NCBI RefSeq assembly: GCF_019331695.1
Contig: NZ_JAHBBI010000006.1
Location: 1 to 64,000, forward strand
Origin: Bifidobacterium pluvialisilvae
Lineage (GTDB): Bacteria; Actinomycetota; Actinomycetes; Actinomycetales; Bifidobacteriaceae
Direction of reading: 5' to 3'
DNA: 64,000 nucleotides
Shown: positions 1-8,517 of the stretch, in pieces
Layout of the letters: every line of letters starts with the position of its first letter
Numbering within the stretch: position 1 is the first letter of the stretch
Position numbers and translations under genes: made by a program
Notes under the pieces: generated by a model
Database searches by the model: none
Told to the model about the DNA's origin: nothing
The model's input: the letters and a program-made list of their open reading frames with translations, nothing else

Positions 1-1
1 C

Positions 2-70
2 GCCACCGGCGTCGACGCCTACGAAAGCGGGTTCGGCATCAGAACCGGCTGGGCCGGACGCTCACACTAA
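2..70 (+). CDS. 3' end of an unidentified gene (partial)
   Basis: An open frame enters from the left edge and reads 22 codons to a TAA at 68-70, ending in a Gly/Arg-rich tail (GFGIRTGWAGRSH). Codon use is like the rest of the window. Too little is visible to name a family, so this is only a probable C-terminus. Confidence 0.4.
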   Translation, partial: ATGVDAYESGFGIRTGWAGRSH

Positions 71-324
71 CCTACCAACACGCCAACAACACGCGCGAAT
101 AAGACCCACGTTTTGACCCTTAGCCCGAATTAACGGAAAAATGGGGGCATAATCCCTTATCAGAGTAAGGGTAACAGCTAGGAACCGGGCCACGACCCGG
201 CAACCGATGCAATTGGGCCCGCACCACATATAGGGACGCCCCAAGCCGATCCTTCATGAACGGATTCGCCGACGTGGCCCACGGCGCGGATATTCATCAG
301 CCGCGAAATACAGCTGCGAAATAC
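71..324. other. Intergenic region, no gene seen
   Basis: No convincing coding frame. A short GC hairpin (CCGGG...CCCGG near 187-202) without a T-run could be a weak terminator for the gene ending at 70. Short frames here lack ribosome binding sites and family resemblance. Confidence 0.4.
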
Positions 325-350
325 AAAAAACCTCATCCGAAGATGAGGTC
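325..350 (-). terminator. Terminator of tRNA-Lys
   Basis: On the minus strand ACCTCATC/GATGAGGT form a hairpin with a TTCG loop, followed directly by six T residues. It sits just downstream of tRNA-Lys, which is the expected place for an intrinsic terminator. Confidence 0.8.
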
Positions 351-361
351 TTACTTGATGG

Positions 362-435
362 TGCCCCCTCAGGGATTCGAACCCTGGACACGCGGATTAA
401 GAGTCCGCTGCTCTAACCAACTGAGCTAAAGGGGC
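362..435 (-). tRNA. tRNA-Lys (anticodon CTT)
   Basis: Complete cloverleaf on the minus strand. The acceptor stem GCCCCTT pairs with AGGGGGC, the anticodon stem GCGGA/TCCGC closes the loop CTCTTAA (anticodon CTT), and the T-loop TTCGAAT is intact. The discriminator base is A. No CCA is encoded. Confidence 0.97.
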
Positions 436-537
436 AGTTCCTTGCTGCGGTGTCCGCCGCAACGAGAGATAACTATACTCATAAACTCGACTGGAGCAAA
501 TTACGGCGTGTCGCAAGGTTTTTCAACGGATTTCGAC

Positions 538-690
538 GCACTCTTTTTCGGTCATGGGAAAGAGTGCATCGGCTTGTGTGCACATGAACACGGTTTCCCT
601 GCCGAATACGTCAACAACCACACAACCATGATTGATAATGTCCGTTCGCAATTCACTCTTTTAGCACCCCGGAAAAGAGTGAATCGGCAA
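538..690. repeat. Pair of CACTCTTTT dyads upstream of pepC
   Basis: Two related hairpins, 538-567 and 652-683, each have arms of the word CACTCTTTT and its inverse. Each is followed by ATCGGC. The second has perfect 11-bp arms around a 10-nt loop. They fill most of the 308-bp gap between tRNA-Lys and pepC and may lie in the pepC leader. No gene is seen in the gap. Confidence 0.6.
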
Positions 691-743
691 GAGCTGTCCT
701 GGGCGTAACCGAAACGTCATCGGGGCGGGGTATTGACATTCCC

Positions 744-2330
744 ATGACAGAACAGAATTCCACACCGAACGACGCCAAACCGGCGGACACCGCAGCCGCC
801 CCGACGAACGCAACCACCGCACCAACCACCCTGCCGCAGAACGCCGAGCTGACGGCGAACCAATTGGGCGAATACTCCGCCCTGTTCAACGCCGACCGCG
901 CGAACATCGTGGCGGCGACGGCGGCCACCAGCAGCGGAGTGCTCAAGGCGGCCACCGACTACCGCGGCCTGCGCGCGCTGCCCCGCGAGTTCTCCATCGA
1001 ACTCAAGCAGGGGTCCATCACCTCGCAGCGTCATTCCGGCCGCTGCTGGATGTTCGCCAGCCTCAACGTGCTGCGTCAGGACGTCATGCGCCGCTGGAAC
1101 CTCGACGACTTCGAATTCTCGGAGACATACCTCTTCTTCTACGACAAACTCGAGAAATCCAACCACTATCTCGAGAAGGTGCTGGAGACGCTGGACGAGC
1201 CGACCGACTCGCGCCTGTTCCAGGCCATCAACGACTATCCGGCCGACGACGGCGGATGGTGGGCGATGTTCGCCGCGCTGGCCGCGAAGTACGGTCTCGT
1301 GCCGAAGTCCGCGTATCCGGAGAACGCGAACTCGCGCGATTCGGACGCGTTGACGCAGTATCTCAACGCCAAACTGCGCGAATTCGCGCTCGAACTGCGG
1401 TCGGCCCATGCGCGTGGGGAAGGCGCCGACGAGCTGCGCGGCCGCAAGAGCGCGATGATGAACGTCGTGTACCGCATCGTGGCCGTGGCGTTGGGCGAGC
1501 CGCCGCGGTCGTTCGACTGGGTCGTGCGCGGCAAGGACGACGATGACGCAGACACGAAGACCGGGGATGCGACGGCTGAAGGCAAGAGCGCCGACGCAGG
1601 AGCAACGGCCGGCGGCAAAGACTCCGGCGGCAACTCCGCCGACGCCAAGAAGTCCGACGCAAAGAAGCCTGACGATGGTTTCGTAAAGGGCAAGGTCATT
1701 GCCGAATACGGCATCACGCCGATGGCGTTCTATGCCAAGTATGTGAAGCAGGACCTCGACCGCTACGTCGGTCTGGTCAACGCGCCGATGAAGCGCACGC
1801 CGTTCGGCAGGCTGTATCGGCTCGCGCACGACGGCAACGTGGTCGGCGGCCAGCCAATCGAGTTTGCGAACGTGCCGCTCGACGTGTTCAAGAAGGCCAT
1901 CATCGACCAGTTGCGTGGCGGACGGCCGGTCTGGTTCGCCTGCGACTGCGACCAGTTCGCGCTGCGTGGCGAGGGCGTGTTCGACCGCGCGACAGTGCGC
2001 GTGGAGGACCTGTTCGGCATCGAATACACGATGGGCAAGGGCGACCGTCTGGAGTACGGCGTGAGCCCGTCGAACCATGCGATGACGCTGATCGGCGTGA
2101 ACCTCGACGCCGATGGCAAGCCGAACCGCTGGAAGATCGAGAACAGCTGGGGCAAGGACGCGGGCCGAGACGGCTACTTCACCGCGACCGACGCCTGGTT
2201 CGACGACTATGTGAACGAGGTGGCCATCCACGACGACGTGCTCGACGACGCGACGAAGGCGATTTTCGGCACGAAGCCGGTAATGGTGCAGCCGTGGGAG
2301 CCGATTTCACGCGCCACCCGGTGCATGTAG
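744..2330 (+). CDS. pepC: Aminopeptidase C (bleomycin hydrolase family, C1B)
   Basis: Cytoplasmic papain-fold aminopeptidase that trims N-terminal residues from peptides. The catalytic Cys lies in GRCWMFASLNV (about residue 98-108), the His in SNHAMTLIGV (about 446-455) and the Asn in ENSWG (about 470-474). The protein has 528 residues; the family is usually about 440-450. The surplus is mainly a hydrophilic Asp/Lys/Ala/Gly-rich insert at about residues 263-312, absent from ordinary PepC. The C-terminus ends PWEPISRATRCM instead of the usual PWDPMGALA-like tail that enters the active site in this family, so the last codons may be altered or frameshifted. No strong ribosome binding site precedes the ATG. 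The gene lies downstream of two dyad hairpins. Confidence 0.9.
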   Translation: MTEQNSTPNDAKPADTAAAPTNATTAPTTLPQNAELTANQLGEYSALFNADRANIVAATAATSSGVLKAATDYRGLRALPREFSIELKQGSITSQRHSGRCWMFASLNVLRQDVMRRWNLDDFEFSETYLFFYDKLEKSNHYLEKVLETLDEPTDSRLFQAINDYPADDGGWWAMFAALAAKYGLVPKSAYPENANSRDSDALTQYLNAKLREFALELRSAHARGEGADELRGRKSAMMNVVYRIVAVALGEPPRSFDWVVRGKDDDDADTKTGDATAEGKSADAGATAGGKDSGGNSADAKKSDAKKPDDGFVKGKVIAEYGITPMAFYAKYVKQDLDRYVGLVNAPMKRTPFGRLYRLAHDGNVVGGQPIEFANVPLDVFKKAIIDQLRGGRPVWFACDCDQFALRGEGVFDRATVRVEDLFGIEYTMGKGDRLEYGVSPSNHAMTLIGVNLDADGKPNRWKIENSWGKDAGRDGYFTATDAWFDDYVNEVAIHDDVLDDATKAIFGTKPVMVQPWEPISRATRCM

Positions 2331-2380
2331 GGAAGCCCGGGCCGCCCTCGCGCACGGCAGCCACCCGTTGTTGATGGCTA

Positions 2381-2521
2381 TCTTCATGTTCTGGGGTGAA
2401 ACGGCGGCTTTGCGAATAGCTATCCGCAACTTCTGGGGTAGCAATCACAGCAATTCGGGGTATGCCCGTTGGAATTCCAATGGACATACCCCGAAGTTTG
2501 CATTCATACACCCCAGAAGAT
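2381..2521. repeat. Class B dyad element (CTTCTGGGGTGA), copy 1
   Basis: Two direct copies of TTCTGGGGT (2389, 2431) precede a near-perfect 42-bp palindrome (2454-2495). That palindrome is centred on GTTGGAATTCCAAT with TTCGGGGTATG arms. The inverted word ACACCCCAGAAGA follows at 2508. It lies between the convergent pepC and fhs genes. Confidence 0.75.
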
Positions 2522-2549
2522 GGAGTTGGATGTCAGGCAGGGAGCCGGA

Positions 2550-4073
2550 TCACACGATCTTGGGCATGGGGGTGGTGAGGGACTTCGTGAGGTTCACCTG
2601 CACGATGCCGGAGCCGGCGCGCACCTCCACCTTCTTCAGCGTGACCGTGCGGTCCTCGGCGGCGGCGGTGTCGTCGTCGGTCATGGTGGCCGGGGACTTC
2701 ACGGCGCACACGGCGAAGTCGTTGAGGTCGCGGCCGAGGTTGGCGACGAGCTCGCGGGCGTCGGCCAACGACTCCTCGAAGCCGGGCTTGAACACCACAC
2801 GCTCGGCGGGCACGCCATACGCGTTCTCGGCGATCCAGCGCACGGTGTCGACCACGTCCTCGCCCTTGTGGCTGGCGGGCTGCGACGGGGTGTCGACGGC
2901 GTCGAGCGCGGTGATGAAGCCGTCGAGCTGGTCGAGCAGGCCATCGCCGCCGTCACGGAACAGGTTGCCGATGATCGGCTTGCGGAAGCCGAGTTCGGCG
3001 GCGGTTTCCTGCAGGGCTGGAATCTGGTCGTCCTCGCCCTCCCAGAGGTTCACGAGCGGGAAGGTCGGGATGCCGAGCTTCTCGAGACGGTTCACGTGGA
3101 ACGGGTAGCGCCACTGGCGGTCGGGGTCGTCGCGCCAGGTGGTGGCGCGGGTCACGACGAGCGCGGCGGACGGCCACTGCGCGCCGTATTCGCGCGAGGC
3201 GATGTCGAGCCACTTCTGCGCACCGGCGTCGGCGCCGTAGCCGGCCTCGACGATCACGACGTCGTGCAGGGCGCAGGCCATCTCCACGGAGACCAGAGTC
3301 GGGATGCCGACGGACACGTTGGCGAACGGGCCGCCGTGCACGTACACCGGGGAGCCGTTCACGGTCTCGGTGAGCGCCGGCTTGACGGCGTCGGTGAGGA
3401 TGTTGGTGATGCGCCACATGTCGGTCAGTTCGGCGAACGTCACCGGCTCGCCGTCGATCGTGCCGGCGATCATCTTGCCGACGCGTTCGGCGATCTCGTC
3501 CATGGAACGGGAGAACACGACGATCTGCATGAGCTCGCAGGTCGGGGTGAGGACCATCTTCTCGGCCACGTTGTTCTTGTTCTTGCCGTAGTCCACGGCG
3601 ATGGAGCGCAGCGAACGGCTCGGCACCTCGGAGACGCGCGGCACGAGCACGGTGTCGAGCTTGCCTTCGTCCACGGCCTTCTCGGCGAAGGAGACGAGCA
3701 GGTTCTGGGCCGCCTCGATGGCGCCCATCTCGCCGCACAGGCCCCAGTCGATGATCTCGGGGTGGGTCAGGGAGGCCTTGCCGCCGCCGGAGGCGCCGCC
3801 CTTGGAACCGGCCGCGGTGATGCCCATGCTCGGCTGGCGCAACACGGCGGTGGCGTCGATGCCGTGGTGGCGCAGCGCATCGATGAGCGCGATGGTGGTG
3901 GTGGTCTTGCCCTCGCCGCGGCTTGCCTTGAGCGGGGTGTCGGCGGTGACGAGCACGACCTTGCCGTGCTTGCGCGGAGCGTCGGGGTTGTTCTTCAGAT
4001 AGTCGAGGTAGCCGAAGGCGTCGATCTTCTTGACGATGCCGTACTGGCTGGTGAAATCATCGATATTGGTCAT
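2550..4073 (-). CDS. fhs: Formate-tetrahydrofolate ligase
   Basis: Makes 10-formyl-tetrahydrofolate from formate, THF and ATP in the cytoplasm, feeding purine synthesis and formylmethionine. The nucleotide-binding stretch TPLKASRGEGKTTTT lies near residues 46-60. The glycine-rich family signature GSKGGASGGGKAS is near 108-120, followed by the conserved HPEIIDWGLCGEMGAIEAAQN. At 507 residues it is shorter than the approximately 555-residue clostridial type, and its C-terminal third is divergent. A good ribosome binding site (AGGAGAA) precedes the ATG. The promoter region contains a 29-bp direct repeat. The formate channel gene at 46.6 kb in the same window handles the same substrate. Confidence 0.95.
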   Translation of the reverse strand: MTNIDDFTSQYGIVKKIDAFGYLDYLKNNPDAPRKHGKVVLVTADTPLKASRGEGKTTTTIALIDALRHHGIDATAVLRQPSMGITAAGSKGGASGGGKASLTHPEIIDWGLCGEMGAIEAAQNLLVSFAEKAVDEGKLDTVLVPRVSEVPSRSLRSIAVDYGKNKNNVAEKMVLTPTCELMQIVVFSRSMDEIAERVGKMIAGTIDGEPVTFAELTDMWRITNILTDAVKPALTETVNGSPVYVHGGPFANVSVGIPTLVSVEMACALHDVVIVEAGYGADAGAQKWLDIASREYGAQWPSAALVVTRATTWRDDPDRQWRYPFHVNRLEKLGIPTFPLVNLWEGEDDQIPALQETAAELGFRKPIIGNLFRDGGDGLLDQLDGFITALDAVDTPSQPASHKGEDVVDTVRWIAENAYGVPAERVVFKPGFEESLADARELVANLGRDLNDFAVCAVKSPATMTDDDTAAAEDRTVTLKKVEVRAGSGIVQVNLTKSLTTPMPKIV

Positions 4074-4178
4074 GATTCTCCTGTGGATATGCGAGGTTAT
4101 GCGGTTCGGTTCGCGATGCGGACCGTATGATTCGCAACGTTTCTAGCGTACAACACGAGTTGGTTCGACAGAATAGGG

Positions 4179-4269
4179 GATTCGCCCATCGGAACGCAGG
4201 AAGCGACAGGGCGGTGGACAGTCCGAGCAGGGCGGGAGCCGATTCGCCCATCGGAACGCAGGAAGCGAC
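4179..4269. repeat. 29-bp direct repeat upstream of fhs
   Basis: Identical 29-bp copies lie at 4179-4207 and 4241-4269, starting 62 bp apart and beginning GATTCGCCCATCGGAACGCA. They lie 106-196 bp upstream of the fhs start, so they could be paired binding sites or a small duplication. Confidence 0.8.
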
Positions 4270-4323
4270 CCCATACGGCAAAGCGCATCTTTAATGGCAC
4301 AGCGTATCCCGCTTCGTATCTCT

Positions 4324-4517
4324 ACGTGCTGGACTTCCTGTCACGTGACGGACCCTGCGTTACGTGCTGGACTTCCCCTCATGTGCTGGACTCTGCGTTA
4401 CGTGCTGGGACGGCAAAATCACGATTGGCGTGATTCCAACGTTTCTGTTCCCCTCACACAACGCCAAGTCCAGCACGCACAGCAAAGTCCAGCACGCACA
4501 GCAAAGTCCAGCACGCA
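4324..4517. repeat. Class C dyad array (CGTGCTGGACTT)
   Basis: Four copies of (A)CGTGCTGGACTT-like words run left to right (4324, 4362, 4382, 4400). Three inverted copies AAGTCCAGCACGC follow at about 4465, 4485 and 4505, spaced exactly 20 bp. The centre holds GATTGGCGTGATTCCAACG, a degenerate form of the common core. It lies between the 5' end of fhs and the 3' end of pepD. Confidence 0.75.
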
Positions 4518-4529
4518 AGGGGATTATCC

Positions 4530-4766
4530 TGTCTGCCAGCGGGGTGGATTCACGAGACCGGACGACGGGGACACAGCCGGACTACGGGGGGCGGATTCCC
4601 GAGACTAGACGACGGGAGGACACGGCAGGCCGGCAGGGAACACGGCCGGCAAGCGGGAGGACACGGCGCCCCGCCGCCAGCCGCCAGCGACGCTTACTTG
4701 AACGCCAGCGACGCTTAGCCGCCCGCGTCGCCCGCCCAGCCAGCCAGCCCGTCCGGCCCGCGCCGC
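4530..4766. other. Repeat-rich intergenic stretch, no gene
   Basis: Contains degenerate direct repeats (GATTCNCGAGACNRGACGACGG near 4548 and 4591, GCCAGCGACGCTTA near 4684 and 4703) and GC-rich low-complexity DNA. No supported coding frame. Confidence 0.5.
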
Positions 4767-6362
4767 CTAGTTGTCGCTGAGGTGGAAGTCGTTGCGCATG
4801 TTCATGCTGGCGGTGTAGAGCACACCGGAGAGCAGCGCGTCAGTCTCGGCCTTGAGCTGGTCGGCCATGGTCTGGTTGGCGGCGGCGAGCACCCCGCGCA
4901 CCTCGGGGTTGCGCGTGGCGGCGATGATGGCGTCGGCGTCGCGTTCCCCTTCCACGGCCTCCTCCTCGTCGGCGAGATCGTCCAAATCGACCGGGTTCTC
5001 GTCGAGGCGCGCCACCTGCTCGTCGGCGGCGGCCAGCATACGATGCCCGAGTCCGCCGGTCTTCTCCTGGTAGCGATCGATCAGCGACGACGTGGCCGCG
5101 AAGTTCGCGTCGGCGAGCGCGGCGATGAGACGGTTCGCCCAGTAGAAGTTGTCGGAGTCGACGTGGTCGGTCGTGTCGGCGAGGTATGCGGGCGTCACGT
5201 CCACGTTGGCGTAGAACGGCACGAGCGTGTTGAACGCGTTGGACCCGTACGCCATCCACTGGATGGACCGGCAGGATTCGGGCCGGTACGGGCGGATCTG
5301 CATGACGGCGAGCTGGCTCTGGCGGTTGATGCCGATCGGGCGCAGGCTGCCGCGCGTGTGCTCGTCGCCGAGCGTGCCGTACGGGTCGTACGGCGTGCCC
5401 TGATAGTGCGAGCTGAGCACGTACTTAACGTCCTCGATGGTGATCTTGCGCTCCGGCTGGCGCGCCCACGGGATGTCGTCGCTGTCGGGGCGGTGGGCGG
5501 CGTCGGGTCCATCCCACACTTCGTCGTACGGGTTGAGGAAGCGCTGCATGAACCATGCGCGCGGCGTGTTGTACACGTGGTCGCGGTCGGAATGCGATCC
5601 GAACGCGTCGCGCGGATTGAACGGGGAGACGCCTTCTACGGCGAGGTCGAGATGGTTCCGCGCGATGAATTCGCCCAGATCGGCGGAACACATGTGCTCC
5701 TCCTGGTCGCCGAGCGCGTCGTCGAGGTCGAATTCGTCGATGCCGAGCTGGTTCGGCATGGTCACGTAGGCGTCGTCGGGCACGCGCTTGGCGATCCAAT
5801 GGTGCCCGCCGACGGTCTCCAGCCACCAGATCTCGTTGACGTCGGAGAACGCGATGCCGTTCATCTCATACGTGCCGTACTGTTCGAGCAGCGCGCCGAG
5901 GCGTTCTACGCCCTCGCGCGCGGAACGGATGTACGGCAGCACGATGGTGAGCAGGTCCTCCTCACCGATACCACCGGGGACCTCCGGCTCATAACCGTCT
6001 TCGCCCTCCTTGCCGCGCGCTGGCACGAGCTCGACGAGCGGGTCGGCGCCGAGCACGCGCTCGTTGGTGGTGAGCGTTTCGGTGGCGCTCATCGCCACGT
6101 TGGCCTCGTTGACGCCGGCCTCGCCCCAAATGCCCTGCTTGTTGACGGCGTCGGGGACCGACGTGTATTGCATCGGATCGTCCGGCAGGTCGATTTCGAC
6201 GTGGCTGATGACGGAACGATAATGACGCGGCTGATCGTCGGGCTTGACGACGACGAACTTCTTCGACGTGAACTCGCCCTGCTGGGAGTCCTCGTTGCGG
6301 GCGATGATCGTCGACCCGTCGTAGCTGGCGTTCTTGCCTACCAGAATCGTGGTGCACGACAT
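4767..6362 (-). CDS. pepD: C69-family dipeptidase
   Basis: N-terminal-nucleophile hydrolase that cleaves dipeptides. The sequence begins [18 protein letters not shown]; Cys3 is the expected nucleophile after removal of the leading residues. The family motifs IIARNEDS and [19 protein letters not shown] follow in order. Its 531 residues match the family. An AAGGAG ribosome binding site lies 13 nt upstream of the ATG. It has no signal peptide, so a cytoplasmic enzyme is likely. It may be co-transcribed with the PEBP gene upstream (about 85 bp gap). Confidence 0.93.
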   Translation of the reverse strand: MSCTTILVGKNASYDGSTIIARNEDSQQGEFTSKKFVVVKPDDQPRHYRSVISHVEIDLPDDPMQYTSVPDAVNKQGIWGEAGVNEANVAMSATETLTTNERVLGADPLVELVPARGKEGEDGYEPEVPGGIGEEDLLTIVLPYIRSAREGVERLGALLEQYGTYEMNGIAFSDVNEIWWLETVGGHHWIAKRVPDDAYVTMPNQLGIDEFDLDDALGDQEEHMCSADLGEFIARNHLDLAVEGVSPFNPRDAFGSHSDRDHVYNTPRAWFMQRFLNPYDEVWDGPDAAHRPDSDDIPWARQPERKITIEDVKYVLSSHYQGTPYDPYGTLGDEHTRGSLRPIGINRQSQLAVMQIRPYRPESCRSIQWMAYGSNAFNTLVPFYANVDVTPAYLADTTDHVDSDNFYWANRLIAALADANFAATSSLIDRYQEKTGGLGHRMLAAADEQVARLDENPVDLDDLADEEEAVEGERDADAIIAATRNPEVRGVLAAANQTMADQLKAETDALLSGVLYTASMNMRNDFHLSDN

Positions 6363-6447
6363 GGCTGTGGTATTGCTCCTTTGATTGGTGATTGCTCGTG
6401 ATGATTCGTGATATTGATACGTACGTAGGGAGGCCGGGAGGATGGGC

Positions 6448-7008
6448 TCACGCCTTGCCGGTGAGGAAGATGGCGTCCTGGTCGGGCACGTCGCCCGCCG
6501 CGTTGGCGTTGCGCAGCGCGTGGACGAGCTCGTTCATCCAGAATCCGCCGCTCAATCCGGGCAGCGGCTTCTTCGTGGCATAGACGTGCAGATAGTAGTC
6601 GTGGTCCTTGTCCGGCGGCTGCGGGCCGTTGTACCGCATGGTGGCGGCCGGATCGGTGCCGCCGACGAACGGCGACGCCTGCGACGTGCGTCCCTGCAGC
6701 GCCTCGGGAATCATGGCTACCATCTGCCGGGAGAAGTCCGGCGGAATCTGCAGCGCATGGGAGTCGTTGAAGTCATACATCAGCGCGGCGATCGGCAGGT
6801 TGGCGACCGTCCAATGGATCCATTCGAATCCGCAGACGGGGATGGAGTCGGGGTCGGTGAACGTCCAATGCAGGTATTGCGCATCGGGCGCGACGTCATC
6901 GACGTAGAACGGGAAGGAGACGACGGGCACGCCGGCGGCCTGGTATTCCGGGTCGGTATGCTTGGCGAACACGTCGGGAATCGTGGTGAAATCGGCGGAA
7001 ATCTTCAT
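6448..7008 (-). CDS. PEBP family protein (YbhB/YbcL type)
   Basis: Phosphatidylethanolamine-binding-protein fold of the bacterial YbhB/YbcL class. Their ligand and role in bacteria are mostly undefined. The [21 protein letters not shown] segment carries the conserved D-P-D and H-W motifs, and the later [14 protein letters not shown] matches the family C-terminal strand. The 186-residue start at ATG 7008 is preferred over an upstream GTG at 7026 that adds only six residues. No signal peptide. It reads in the same direction as pepD downstream and LacI upstream. Confidence 0.85.
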   Translation of the reverse strand: MKISADFTTIPDVFAKHTDPEYQAAGVPVVSFPFYVDDVAPDAQYLHWTFTDPDSIPVCGFEWIHWTVANLPIAALMYDFNDSHALQIPPDFSRQMVAMIPEALQGRTSQASPFVGGTDPAATMRYNGPQPPDKDHDYYLHVYATKKPLPGLSGGFWMNELVHALRNANAAGDVPDQDAIFLTGKA

Positions 7009-7058
7009 AACCCAAGCATAGAACACGAAGCGACGCCCGGTATGAACAAGTCCCCCGC

Positions 7059-8216
7059 TCAGCGCGGCGAGGAGGCGGGCCCCACGCTGCCGCGGACGAG
7101 CAGCGCCGTGGGCAGGGCGAGGACGTTGCCGCCAATCGTCGCATGGCCTTCCGGCAGCCTCAGCGTCGCCATGTCGTCGGCGCCGAACGTGTTCAACGCG
7201 TACAATCCCGATTCGCTCATACGCAGCAGCGCGCGCACGCCGACCGCACCGATCTGTGCGCGGGGTATGGTGATGGCCGTCAGCTGCGGGCGGACGACCG
7301 CCGCGATCGGCGAATCGTCGAACGCGATGACCGACAGATCATCGGGCACGCGGACGCCGGCCTGTTCCAGCCATGCCGTCATGCCCGCGGCGATGGTGTC
7401 GTTGTAGGCGATGACCGCGGTCGGCATGGACCCGTCGTCGCGAAGCCCATCGACGGAATGGCCGGCGGACCAGCCGTCATGCCGTCCGATGCCGTGGTCG
7501 AGCATCATGCGGGCGGCCTGTTCGCCACCCTGCGCCGACGAATCCACGGGGCCGATGCGACGCACCGTCAATCCCAAGGACCGGGCGGCGGCGCGGACGG
7601 CGTGCAATCGCGAACGGTCGGCCCACGATTCCGGCCCGGAGACGTAGACCACGGCCGCGTGCCGGTTCGAGGCCAGCAGCGACACCGCCTGGGCGGCGCC
7701 GGAGCACGCATCCGGCACGATGCTGGAGACGCCGTCCACGGGTCGGTTGAGCACCACGAGCGGCACGCGTCGCGCCAGATGGGCGAGCCGTTCGTCGTCC
7801 ATGCGGTCGGAGGCGATGAGGATGCCGCGCGATGTTTCCGCGACCTCCTCGACGAACGACACCTCCCATTGGCCGCCACGGTTCGATTCGATGACGCTGA
7901 TGGCGAGGCCCGACGCGTACGCCTCGTTCTGCGCGCCGCGCAGCAGGGCCGACGAGGCGGCCGCGTCCTTGACGACGAGGCTGATGATGCCCGAGTTCCT
8001 CATCGGGCGTTTGCGATACGGGCGGTAGACGTAGCCGAGCCGGTCGGCGGCCTGGCGGATCTGCGTCACGGTGGCGGGGTTGACCCGGTCGGGGTTCTTG
8101 AACGCGCGCGACACCGTGGACGGCGAGACGCCCGCCTCGGCGGCCACGTCCACAAGGCGCACGGGGCGGGAGGGAGCGCCCGAACCGGCGTCGACCGCAT
8201 CGGCCATGTCGCTCAT
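7059..8216 (-). CDS. LacI-family transcriptional regulator
   Basis: Sugar-responsive repressor. The N-terminal helix-turn-helix VRLVDVAAEAGVSPSTVSRAFKNP (about residues 19-42) and hinge helix are followed by a periplasmic-binding-like sensor domain ending near residue 370. The signature AVIAYNDTIAAGM and FDDSPIAAVVRPQLT motifs are present. It lies downstream of, and on the same strand as, the GH78 rhamnosidase, with a class B dyad between them. Control of rhamnoside use is a reasonable guess; the effector is not known from sequence. Confidence 0.93.
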   Translation of the reverse strand: MSDMADAVDAGSGAPSRPVRLVDVAAEAGVSPSTVSRAFKNPDRVNPATVTQIRQAADRLGYVYRPYRKRPMRNSGIISLVVKDAAASSALLRGAQNEAYASGLAISVIESNRGGQWEVSFVEEVAETSRGILIASDRMDDERLAHLARRVPLVVLNRPVDGVSSIVPDACSGAAQAVSLLASNRHAAVVYVSGPESWADRSRLHAVRAAARSLGLTVRRIGPVDSSAQGGEQAARMMLDHGIGRHDGWSAGHSVDGLRDDGSMPTAVIAYNDTIAAGMTAWLEQAGVRVPDDLSVIAFDDSPIAAVVRPQLTAITIPRAQIGAVGVRALLRMSESGLYALNTFGADDMATLRLPEGHATIGGNVLALPTALLVRGSVGPASSPR

Positions 8217-8322
8217 GCCATCTCCTCCCCCGGTGCCGCCTCACCGCCGCGCCGTGACGCTGTCTGAATCACCTCACATCTTAGCCGCGGGGCGTTCGGC
8301 AGCCGGCATCTGGCCGCAAACT

Positions 8323-8501
8323 CGATGTTCTGGGGTGGTGAAGACGGTCCGCGACCACCTATCCGCAACTTCTGGGGTGATTCCGGAGGATATTCAATCT
8401 ATGACGCCCCATATTCCAACGGCCCTACTTCGCATATCGACGTACGAGGCCCCAGAACATCGGGTTAGGTCCTCTCAATGCGGTCAATCACCCCAGAAGA
8501 C
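8323..8501. repeat. Class B dyad element (CTTCTGGGGTGA), copy 2
   Basis: Nested inverted words: CGATGTTCTGGGG (8323) pairs with CCCCAGAACATCG (about 8450), and CTTCTGGGGTGATT (about 8369) pairs with AATCACCCCAGAAG (8487). A half core ATATTCCAACGG lies near 8411. It fills the approximately 300-bp gap between LacI and the GH78 stop codon; no gene is seen there. Confidence 0.75.
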
Positions 8502-8517
8502 GGAGATTGGTCCGAGG

